From assembly GCA_049608925.1 (NCBI GenBank), contig JBMYXZ010000021.1:1-16492 (forward strand): a stretch of 16,492 nt of DNA, written 5' to 3'. Of the stretch, positions 6,128 to 13,189 are shown one piece after another. This DNA comes from JBMYXZ01 sp049608925 (lineage in GTDB: Bacteria; Pseudomonadota; Alphaproteobacteria; JAGOMX01). Positions within the stretch are counted from its first letter, which is position 1. Every line of letters starts with the position of its first letter. A model generated the notes under the pieces. The model was not told the DNA's origin. It ran no database searches and worked only from the letters and a program-made list of their open reading frames with translations. Both the position numbers and the translations under genes were made by a program.

Positions 6128-7672
6128 GTGAAACCAATTGTTTTGTGTGTACTTGACGGCTGGGGTATAGGCACGAAGAAAACTCATAATGCTATTGCGC
6201 AGGCAAATACACCTACATTTGACAAGCTGTTGGCAACTTACCCTAACTGCAAGCTGCAAGCTTCTGCGGAACATGTGGGCCTGCCAAAAGGTCAGATGGG
6301 TAATTCAGAAGTCGGTCACATCAACCTAGGGGCTGGGCGCATAGTCAGACAAGACCTGCCCAGGATCGATCAAGCTGTTAAGGACAACACCCTTAAAGAT
6401 AACTCTGCCCTATGCGATATGATAGCGAAGCTGCAAGCCACCGGCGGTAAATGTCACCTGATGGGACTTTTGTCTCCTGGCGGGGTGCATTCTCATCAAG
6501 ATCATATTCTGGCCCTATGTAAGATTCTTGAAGATAATAATGTGGAATATGTCATTCATGCCTTTTTAGATGGTCGTGACACCCCCCCTAAAAGCGCTGA
6601 GGAATATCTGAAAAAGTTCTCCGGCAAGCCAGTTGCAACAATTGCGGGGCGTTATTATGCCATGGATCGAGATCAACGATGGGATAGAATTGAACTGGCC
6701 TACAATGCAATTGTTGGCGCAAAAGGCCCTGAGTACCCTTCACCAAGAGCGGCCCTTAAACAATCATATGCCGATGGCGTAACCGACGAATTTGTATTGC
6801 CCTGTGTGCTAAAGGGATACCAAGGCGTTGCAAAAGGGGATGCCATACTGATGGCAAACTTTCGCGCCGACCGCGCACGTCAAATCTTGACGGCCCTACT
6901 TGACCCAAGTTTTGAAGAGTTCCACCGCGATATCCTACCTGATTTTACATCTGAAATAGGCTTAGTAGAATATTCCGCAGATCTAGGAAATCTGATGGAG
7001 ACCATGTTCATACATGATCAACCTCAACAAACACTTGGGGAGATCGTTTCAGGGTCAGGCATGCACCAGCTGCGCATCGCAGAAACTGAAAAATATGCTC
7101 ATGTTACCTTCTTCTTTAATGGCGGCCGCGAAGAACCTTTTAATAACGAAGATCGCATTTTGGTGCCTTCCCCTAAAGTTGCAACCTATGACCTGCAGCC
7201 TGAAATGGCCGCTGAAGATGTCACTAATCGTCTAGTAGATGCCTTGTTGCGTCTTGAATATGATTTTGTCCTGGTCAACTTTGCCAATGCCGACATGGTT
7301 GGCCATACGGGAGACATGGAGGCCACCATCAAAGCAGTCGAATATCTTGATCAGTGCCTTGACAAACTATATAGCATGGTGAAATTAAAGGGAGGAACAC
7401 TGCTGATAACGGCTGATCATGGAAATGCTGATCAGATGCAGGACCCTACTTCTGACAAACCGCATACAGCGCATACAAACAATCCGGTGCCATTCGTGCT
7501 GGTAAACCAGACTCTGCAAGAAGCTGGACTACGCGACGGGGCTCTGTGTGACGTAGCCCCAACGATCCTTGATCTTTTCGGTATTACAAAACCTATTTTG
7601 ATGACGGGCGAAAGTTTAATCCGAAATCTCAATACTGAAAACATTATTTCTGCAAGCTTTTCCCAACCATAG
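6128..7672 (+). CDS. gpmI: 2,3-bisphosphoglycerate-independent phosphoglycerate mutase
   Basis: Interconverts 3- and 2-phosphoglycerate in glycolysis and gluconeogenesis using two Mn ions and a phosphoserine intermediate. Length 514 residues, typical of the family. Visible features are the metal-binding D10 in VLDGWG, the catalytic serine S60 in GQMGNSEVGH, the substrate region FLDGRDTPP, the FRADRARQ arginines and the second metal site ADHGNAD (residues 429-435). The start is GTG, preceded by AAGGA about 8 nt upstream. The gene ends in tandem stops (TAG TAA). accB follows 85 nt later on the same strand behind its own promoter candidate, so co-transcription is possible but not required. Confidence 0.97.
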   Translation: MKPIVLCVLDGWGIGTKKTHNAIAQANTPTFDKLLATYPNCKLQASAEHVGLPKGQMGNSEVGHINLGAGRIVRQDLPRIDQAVKDNTLKDNSALCDMIAKLQATGGKCHLMGLLSPGGVHSHQDHILALCKILEDNNVEYVIHAFLDGRDTPPKSAEEYLKKFSGKPVATIAGRYYAMDRDQRWDRIELAYNAIVGAKGPEYPSPRAALKQSYADGVTDEFVLPCVLKGYQGVAKGDAILMANFRADRARQILTALLDPSFEEFHRDILPDFTSEIGLVEYSADLGNLMETMFIHDQPQQTLGEIVSGSGMHQLRIAETEKYAHVTFFFNGGREEPFNNEDRILVPSPKVATYDLQPEMAAEDVTNRLVDALLRLEYDFVLVNFANADMVGHTGDMEATIKAVEYLDQCLDKLYSMVKLKGGTLLITADHGNADQMQDPTSDKPHTAHTNNPVPFVLVNQTLQEAGLRDGALCDVAPTILDLFGITKPILMTGESLIRNLNTENIISASFSQP

Positions 7673-7692
7673 TAACGATTTACGGAAAATTC

Positions 7693-7721
7693 TTTGCTGT
7701 TTTGAACAAACATGCTATAAC
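7693..7721 (+). promoter_or_regulatory. Candidate promoter of accB-accC
   Basis: TTTGCT (7693-7698) and TATAAC (7716-7721) with a 17-nt spacer. The predicted start falls at about 7728, on top of an upstream in-frame ATG. This favours translation from the later ATG at 7758 with a leader of about 30 nt. Activity is inferred. Confidence 0.4.
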
Positions 7722-7757
7722 GCTGCAATGTTCAACCTAGAGGGACGTTTTGGCAGA

Positions 7758-8237
7758 ATGAGTGATAAAATCGCATTTGATGCAGATGTAGTGCGCCAAT
7801 TAGCAGAATTGCTAGATGAAACAAGTCTTAACGAAATTGAATACGAATCCAGTGATGCCCGCATCAGGGTTGTGCGCCACAATGAAGCTCCACAAGTTGT
7901 TTCTGTTGCACAACAGCCGATGGCTACTGGCCCCGCACCAGTTGTTGAGGTCCCACCTGTCCCCTCTGCTGGGTCGATTTCAGCAATTTCTACGGCAGAT
8001 CATCCAGGCGCCATTAAATCTCCGATGGTCGGAAATGTCTACTTGGCACCAGAACCCGGTGCAGCAAACTTTGTCAGCGTTGGCGACGAAGTGAAAGTTG
8101 GCGATACCCTGCTGATTATAGAAGCAATGAAGGTTATGAACCCAATCAAAGCAACATCCGCGGGTAAAGTAACACAAATTCTTATAAATGACGGCGACCC
8201 CGTCGAATTTGATGAGCCCATTATCATCATTGAGTGA
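7758..8237 (+). CDS. accB: Biotin carboxyl carrier protein of acetyl-CoA carboxylase
   Basis: Carries the biotin that shuttles carboxyl groups from biotin carboxylase to the carboxyltransferase in the first step of fatty-acid synthesis. The 159-residue form has an N-terminal helical region (about 1-45), a flexible linker rich in Pro, Ala and Val (about 48-80), and the biotinyl domain with EAMKVMN; the acceptor lysine is K125. An upstream ATG at 7728 would add ten residues (MFNLEGRFGR). I prefer 7758 because MSDKIAFDADVVRQLAELL matches family N-termini and the promoter candidate would start transcripts near 7728; a GAGGGA lies about 12 nt upstream. accC follows after 8 nt as the conserved partner. 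Confidence 0.95.
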   Translation: MSDKIAFDADVVRQLAELLDETSLNEIEYESSDARIRVVRHNEAPQVVSVAQQPMATGPAPVVEVPPVPSAGSISAISTADHPGAIKSPMVGNVYLAPEPGAANFVSVGDEVKVGDTLLIIEAMKVMNPIKATSAGKVTQILINDGDPVEFDEPIIIIE

Positions 8238-8245
8238 GGTCAGAC

Positions 8246-9616
8246 ATGACTATAAAGAAAGTTTTAATTGCAAATCGTGGCGAAATCGCCCTTAGAATCC
8301 ATCGTGCCTGCCGCGAAATGGGCATTCAAACGGTGGCTGTGCATTCAACTGCTGACGCGAAAGCCATGCATGTTCGTCTTGCAGATGAAAGTGTATGCAT
8401 TGGACCTAATCCCGCAAAAGATAGCTATCTGAACATTGCTTCCATCTTATCAGCTGCGACTGTATCTGGTGCCGATGCAATTCATCCAGGATATGGCTTT
8501 TTGTCCGAGAACCAAGAGTTCGCCAAGATGGTTGAAGAACACGGCATGACCTTCATCGGTCCTAAGCCAGAACATATTGCCATTATGGGTGACAAAGTCA
8601 CCGCAAAAATCACTGCCAAAAAATTGGGCATCCCTTGTGTTCCCGGCTCAGCAGGGGCGCTGACCAGTGTTGAAGAAGCCCTTAAGACCGCAGAAGAAAT
8701 TGGCTTTCCTGTTATTATCAAAGCCAGTAGTGGTGGTGGTGGCAAAGGCATGAAAGTTGTGCAAACCGCCGAAGAACTACCTGAAGCATTCCGCCTGGCT
8801 GGCTCAGAAGCCAAAGCAAACTTTGGTGACGATACTGTTTATATGGAAAAATACCTACAACTGCCGCGACACATCGAAATCCAAATTCTTGCTGATGAAC
8901 ATGGCAATGCAATTCACCTTGGCGAGCGTGACTGTTCTTTACAGCGTCGCCACCAAAAAGTCTTTGAGGAAGCCCCCGCCCCGACACTTACAGAAGAGCA
9001 GCGCAGCAAGATTGGTGAAGTTGCCGCCAAAGCATGCAAAAAGATGGGCTATCGCGGTGCTGGAACATTCGAATTCTTGTATGAAAATGGCGAGTTCTAC
9101 TTTATTGAGATGAATACCCGCGTACAGGTTGAGCACCCAATTACTGAGCTTGTAACAGGTATCGATATTGTCAAGCAACAGCTGCTGATTGCTATGGGAC
9201 AGCCACTAGATATTAAGCAGAGCGATATTAAGCTTAAAGGTCACGCTATCGAATGCCGGATTAATGCAGAGCACCCTGAGACATTTGCGCCAAGCCCTGG
9301 CAAAATAGACAGCTATCATGCACCAGGTGGCCCCGGTGTACGTGTTGATAGCGCTATTTACACTGGCTATAGCATTCCGCCTTACTATGACAGTCTTGTG
9401 GGCAAGCTGATCGTCTACGGTGAAGATCGCCAGGATTGCTTGAAGCGTCTAGAAAGAGCCCTAGAAGAATACGTGATAACGGGAATCAATACGACAATCC
9501 CGCTACATCAGAAACTAGCAACAAACCCAGACGTAGTGGATGGCGATTATGACATTCACTGGTTAGAAAAGTGGCTTGAACTTGCAGCATCAAACGCAGG
9601 TGAAAAAGCGGCTTAG
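8246..9616 (+). CDS. accC: Biotin carboxylase subunit of acetyl-CoA carboxylase
   Basis: An ATP-grasp enzyme that carboxylates biotin on AccB using bicarbonate. Length 456 residues, normal. The N-terminal domain opens with KKVLIANRGEIALRIHRA. The glycine-rich ATP loop GGGGKGMKVV starts at residue 163. RRHQKVFEEAPAP and EMNTRVQVEHPITE carry the metal, bicarbonate and catalytic residues, and the C-terminal domain contains HAIECRINAE. An in-frame ATG exists 12 nt upstream, but the start at 8246 has GAGGT five nt before it. The stop codon lies inside the loop of a perfect hairpin (9604-9626), so the gene's end doubles as terminator sequence. Confidence 0.98.
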   Translation: MTIKKVLIANRGEIALRIHRACREMGIQTVAVHSTADAKAMHVRLADESVCIGPNPAKDSYLNIASILSAATVSGADAIHPGYGFLSENQEFAKMVEEHGMTFIGPKPEHIAIMGDKVTAKITAKKLGIPCVPGSAGALTSVEEALKTAEEIGFPVIIKASSGGGGKGMKVVQTAEELPEAFRLAGSEAKANFGDDTVYMEKYLQLPRHIEIQILADEHGNAIHLGERDCSLQRRHQKVFEEAPAPTLTEEQRSKIGEVAAKACKKMGYRGAGTFEFLYENGEFYFIEMNTRVQVEHPITELVTGIDIVKQQLLIAMGQPLDIKQSDIKLKGHAIECRINAEHPETFAPSPGKIDSYHAPGGPGVRVDSAIYTGYSIPPYYDSLVGKLIVYGEDRQDCLKRLERALEEYVITGINTTIPLHQKLATNPDVVDGDYDIHWLEKWLELAASNAGEKAA

Positions 9617-9626
9617 TGCCGCTTTT
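9604..9626. terminator. Perfect hairpin at accC end, terminator mainly for der
   Basis: AAAAGCGGC (9604-9612) and GCCGCTTTT (9618-9626) form a perfect 9-bp stem around the loop TTAGT. It contains the last codons and the stop of accC. Read on the minus strand the hairpin is followed by TTTTT, a standard intrinsic terminator for the TPR-bamB-der operon. On the plus strand it is followed by AACTTTT, a weaker tail. Confidence 0.8.
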
Positions 9627-9631
9627 AACTT

Positions 9632-10972
9632 TTATGAATCCTTAACATAAGGATTCTTTCCTTTTTTGACATTGATACGCACGGGCACGCCTGGCAGGTC
9701 AAAGTCTTCCCGTAAAGCATTTACGATGTATCTGATATAAGAATCAGGCAAATCTACTGGCTTGCTGACAAACAACGCAAAGGTCGGTGGGCGCGTTTTA
9801 ACCTGAGTCATGTACTTAATGTTGATGCGATTCATCTTGATGATTGGCGGCGGATGATAAGACGTCACGTGCTCTAGCCATTTATTCAGCCCAGCCGTTG
9901 GCAAGCGCTTGTTCCACACATCGTACATGCGGAATGCTTCATCCAAGATTTTGGTGACATTCTTGCCGGTCTTCGCGGAAATCGGCACGCAGGGAATACC
10001 TTTAACCTGAGGCAAGACTTTTTCCAAGCTGTACTGCAGGTCTTTCATATATTCTTGCTTGTTTTTGACTAGATCCCACTTGTTCAAAGCTATTACCAGC
10101 ACGCGTCCTTCTTCAATTACGCGGTTGGCTATGATTGCCTCCTGCTTTGACAAGGGTGATTCATGATCAAGCACCAGTACGACAACTTGCGCATAATTTA
10201 CGGAACGCAGTGCATCCTTGACTGCAATACGCTCGACAGAGTCAACAACGCGGGCACGACGACGCATACCTGCAGTATCTACCAGCTTTATTTTCTTGCC
10301 TTTATATTCCCAGTCAACGGCAATTGCATCGCGTGTAACCCCAGGGACGTCTGCCGTAATCAGGCGCTCTTCTTCAATCATGTAATTGATCAAAGTTGAT
10401 TTACCGACATTTGGGCGTCCGACAATTGCCAGCTGCAACGGGGATTCTGTATCGCGTTCCTCTGATACAGGGGCTGACTCCATGTGTTGAGAGAGTTCAT
10501 GATACAGCTCTGACATCCCCAGGTTGTGCTCAGCAGATAGAGAGATAACTTCACCTAATCCAAGTTTCGCTGCTTCTGCAACTACCATTGCAGAGTTTGT
10601 TGATTCCGCTTTATTGGCCAGAAGAATAATGGGCTTATTTACGCGACGAACCATACTAGCAAAGTATTCGTCCATAGGGCCGACCCCTTCGCGAGCATCT
10701 ATTACAAACAACAGGATATCTGCATCTTCGATGGCTTTCTTAGTTTGCAGAATCATCTGCTGTGCAAGTTCACTATCGTCGGTGTCATCGAGACCGGCTG
10801 TATCAATCAGGTGGAAACGTAGGTTGCTAAGCTTGCCGTCTGCCTCTCGGCGGTCACGTGTGACGCCAGGCTGGTCATGCACCAGGGCAAGCTTTTTGCC
10901 GACCAAACGATTGAAAAGTGTAGACTTTCCAACATTTGGCCGCCCAACTATCGTAATGGTCGGCAATGTCAT
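9632..10972 (-). CDS. der: Ribosome biogenesis GTPase Der (EngA)
   Basis: A double-GTPase that promotes 50S subunit maturation. Length 446 residues. First G domain: GRPNVGKST at 10-18, DTAG near 58, and NKAE as the G4 motif. Second G domain: GRPNVGKST from residue 185, DTAGMRRRARV, and canonical NKWD. The C-terminal KH-like domain carries HPPPIIKMNRINIKYMTQVKTRPPTFALF. The linker between the G domains is short and acidic (ESAPVSEERDTES). It lies 26 nt after the bamB-like gene in the same order as E. coli yfgM-bamB-der, so this is the end of a three-gene operon. The last codons form half of an intrinsic terminator for the opposing accBC. Confidence 0.97.
   Translation of the reverse strand: MTLPTITIVGRPNVGKSTLFNRLVGKKLALVHDQPGVTRDRREADGKLSNLRFHLIDTAGLDDTDDSELAQQMILQTKKAIEDADILLFVIDAREGVGPMDEYFASMVRRVNKPIILLANKAESTNSAMVVAEAAKLGLGEVISLSAEHNLGMSELYHELSQHMESAPVSEERDTESPLQLAIVGRPNVGKSTLINYMIEEERLITADVPGVTRDAIAVDWEYKGKKIKLVDTAGMRRRARVVDSVERIAVKDALRSVNYAQVVVLVLDHESPLSKQEAIIANRVIEEGRVLVIALNKWDLVKNKQEYMKDLQYSLEKVLPQVKGIPCVPISAKTGKNVTKILDEAFRMYDVWNKRLPTAGLNKWLEHVTSYHPPPIIKMNRINIKYMTQVKTRPPTFALFVSKPVDLPDSYIRYIVNALREDFDLPGVPVRINVKKGKNPYVKDS
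9636..9656 (+). terminator. Second hairpin inside der 3' end, terminator for accBC
   Basis: GAATCCTTA (9636-9644) and TAAGGATTC (9648-9656) form a perfect 9-bp stem with an ACA loop. On the plus strand it is followed by TTTCCTTTTTT, a U-rich tail suited to ending accB-accC transcripts. The same bases encode the last residues of Der (NPYVKDS). Confidence 0.7.
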
Positions 10973-10998
10973 TTAAAGGTACTCGCTTACTGTCGCTT

Positions 10999-12312
10999 TT
11001 ATCGCATTGCTACCAAGTCACCACCATCTGTCAAAATGAAGATAGTGCCTGATGCCGCGATTGGCGGAATTGATGAAGACCCAGGAAGAGCAATGTCAGC
11101 ATACTGTTCACCATTTGAAATATTGTGAACTGACATTTTGCGATTGTTTCCTACAAGGTAGAGGTGATTGCCGGCAATCAATGGACCAGACCATACCAAT
11201 GGTCCTTTTTGGTCTTCAGGTGATTCAAACTGTGGCAACTGTTGAATCCATGCTGCACGACCTGTATGACGGTTCAAGCAGATCAAGGAGTTATTGCTCG
11301 AGATCACAAATACATATTTACCTGCAACTGCTGGGCTTTGGATACCACCAATTGTGCGGTTCCACATTTTACGGCCTGTGCGCAGGTCGATCGCAGACAT
11401 GCTGCCGCTTTGGCTGACCAAGAATACTTGTGTACCAGAAATCACTGGACGCGCACGGATATGCGGGATTGTAGAAAGCGAGTCTACACGACGCAGTGAT
11501 GCCAATGTATCAGCCCATAGGCGAGAGCCTGTTTGCGTCTGCAGAGCATATACTTCACCAGAAGAATAAGGCACAACTACTGAGTCTCCAGAAACTGCAG
11601 GACTTGCGCTGCCCAAAATACCGGTTGATTCAACAATACCGCGGTGGTTCCACAGCTTGTCACCAGTATCTGCATCAAAAACTGACAGAACGTTATTGAT
11701 ATCTACGACATATACGCGTCCATCAAATACGGTAGGCGCCGCACGTATTGGGCTGTCTGTTGATGTGCGCCACAAGATATGACCACTTTGGTGATCAAGC
11801 GCTAGAACTTCAGCGCTTGGTGATGTGACATAAACATGATCATGATCAACAGCTAGGCCACCACCAATATAGTTAGTAGCGCCACTTTCAGGCTCGATTG
11901 ACGTAGACCATAAAGGCTTACCAGAACTTACTTCGTAAGAACGCACTTCTCCGTTCGTGTTCAAAACAGATACAACACCGTGATACACCACAGGCTCGGA
12001 CAACAAGCGGTGGTCACCACTGGATGATCCGCCAATGCTTTGCTCCCACGCTACCTGCAATTTATCGCCTACTGCTGCAGGGGGCATGTCATGGGATGGG
12101 CACCCACCTGCCTGGGCCCAATCAGCGTTGTGCACACAGGGCGGCACAGTTACGTCTTGGCTGGTTGAATCCATAGTCATTTCAGGCAGCTGATCTGTCA
12201 ACATAACAGTCTCACGCTCGCCTTCAGCAACAGGCTTTTGGGTTTTAAAAAAGCCACACCCTGAAAGCAACAGAGACGACATCAAAACACTAGGTAGAAC
12301 ACGAAAATTCAT
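10999..12312 (-). CDS. bamB: BamB-like PQQ-repeat beta-propeller lipoprotein
   Basis: An outer-membrane-assembly lipoprotein candidate, 437 residues. The N-terminal signal ends in lipobox LSGC with the lipidated cysteine at residue 19. A low-complexity linker (about 20-60) leads to ADWAQAGGCPSHDM, the segment that precedes the propeller in alphaproteobacterial homologues. Repeated PQQ-type blades follow, with motifs such as SGKPLWSTS, SGHILWRTS, TGDKLWNHR, TGSRLWADT, TGRKMWNRT and TGRAAWIQQ. BamB scaffolds the BAM complex that inserts outer-membrane proteins. Support comes from the domain layout and the TPR - bamB - der order. The ribosome site ACGGAG lies seven nt before the ATG. A pair of cysteines before the propeller (in PPCVHNADWAQAGGCP) is unusual and could form a disulfide in the periplasm. 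Assignment to BamB rather than another PQQ lipoprotein is inference, but a likely one. Confidence 0.88.
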   Translation of the reverse strand: MNFRVLPSVLMSSLLLSGCGFFKTQKPVAEGERETVMLTDQLPEMTMDSTSQDVTVPPCVHNADWAQAGGCPSHDMPPAAVGDKLQVAWEQSIGGSSSGDHRLLSEPVVYHGVVSVLNTNGEVRSYEVSSGKPLWSTSIEPESGATNYIGGGLAVDHDHVYVTSPSAEVLALDHQSGHILWRTSTDSPIRAAPTVFDGRVYVVDINNVLSVFDADTGDKLWNHRGIVESTGILGSASPAVSGDSVVVPYSSGEVYALQTQTGSRLWADTLASLRRVDSLSTIPHIRARPVISGTQVFLVSQSGSMSAIDLRTGRKMWNRTIGGIQSPAVAGKYVFVISSNNSLICLNRHTGRAAWIQQLPQFESPEDQKGPLVWSGPLIAGNHLYLVGNNRKMSVHNISNGEQYADIALPGSSSIPPIAASGTIFILTDGGDLVAMR

Positions 12313-12337
12313 AAATATACTCCGTAAATTTGTTCTT

Positions 12338-13006
12338 TTAAGATTTGCTTAGCAAATGAGATTTATAGATACTAATGCGAGCTTTAGCGCTTGCATCCAG
12401 AAAGCGATTAGCTGAAAGCTCGTCCAGGATTGCTTCCGCTTTATCCATATCGCCTGCTTTAATTGACAGAACCGCTGTCAGCTCATTCGCCAAGACTTCC
12501 CATGGATTATTGCCAAGCGTGGCTGGGTGCAATGCTTCAATCAAAACCTTAGGATCTTCATGATCCATAGCTGCGAGTGCATACAAAACGAGGGAGGCTT
12601 GACGGAACAAAGCATCGACTTTGCGATTGCTCGACAGGGCTTTCAAGATTTCAGCTGCTTCCTGCATTTTCGGATGGTTGCCAGCCTCATCAGTTTCATT
12701 CATCAGCACGCCTGCGCGTTGCAGATCTGCAAGAGCTGCATAGTTACCTGATTCTGCGGCCATATCCCCCAAAAGCTTCAGTCCTTCATCAGACTTGCCA
12801 TCGGCAATTAAGGTTACGGCATCGATATATGCATCGGCTTTTTCCATACGCGCAGTCTGGCGCGCGTCTTTCCAATAGATAAATCCACCGGTACCGACTA
12901 ACAAGGCAAGAATCGCGGAAATGGCATAGTTGCCATATTCTTTCCACATTTTCTGCATCTTTTCAACGCGCAGATCTTCCTCAATTTCCTTCATGAATTC
13001 GTTCAC
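12338..13006 (-). CDS. YfgM-like membrane-anchored tetratricopeptide protein
   Basis: A 222-residue protein: a short charged cytoplasmic N-terminus (NEFMKEIEEDLRVEKMQKMWKEY), one membrane helix at about 26-46 (YAISAILALLVGTGGFIYW), then a helical TPR-like domain in the periplasm, with degenerate repeats such as AADSGNYAALADLQRA-like and MDKAEAILDELS segments. This is the layout of YfgM, a helper at the Sec translocon and chaperone network, and its place directly before bamB-der matches the conserved cluster. The start is GTG at 13006 with GGAGA about 7 nt upstream; a later ATG (residue 5) lacks such a site. First gene of the operon, divergent from the AsmA gene across 183 nt. No confident promoter was found in that gap. 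Confidence 0.85.
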   Translation of the reverse strand: MNEFMKEIEEDLRVEKMQKMWKEYGNYAISAILALLVGTGGFIYWKDARQTARMEKADAYIDAVTLIADGKSDEGLKLLGDMAAESGNYAALADLQRAGVLMNETDEAGNHPKMQEAAEILKALSSNRKVDALFRQASLVLYALAAMDHEDPKVLIEALHPATLGNNPWEVLANELTAVLSIKAGDMDKAEAILDELSANRFLDASAKARISIYKSHLLSKS

Positions 13007-13189
13007 AATGGTCTCCGTATATTTTTCTCTCGCTTAACCTACAAAAGGATTGGGAAAAAGTAAAGGATTCTGATGAATCAGGCCAGCTTAGACTCCAACA
13101 GCAGAAAATACTATCCTACATAAAAAATTTACCATTCCTTGAGGTTTTTTTAGTAAAGTAGAAAGTGAAGATACTGATCGGAGAATTTA

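Noticed and set aside
13070..13081. Small palindrome CTGATGAATCAG in the TPR/asmA divergent gap
   Set aside because: It could be an operator, but it is short, single, and not aligned with a convincing promoter.
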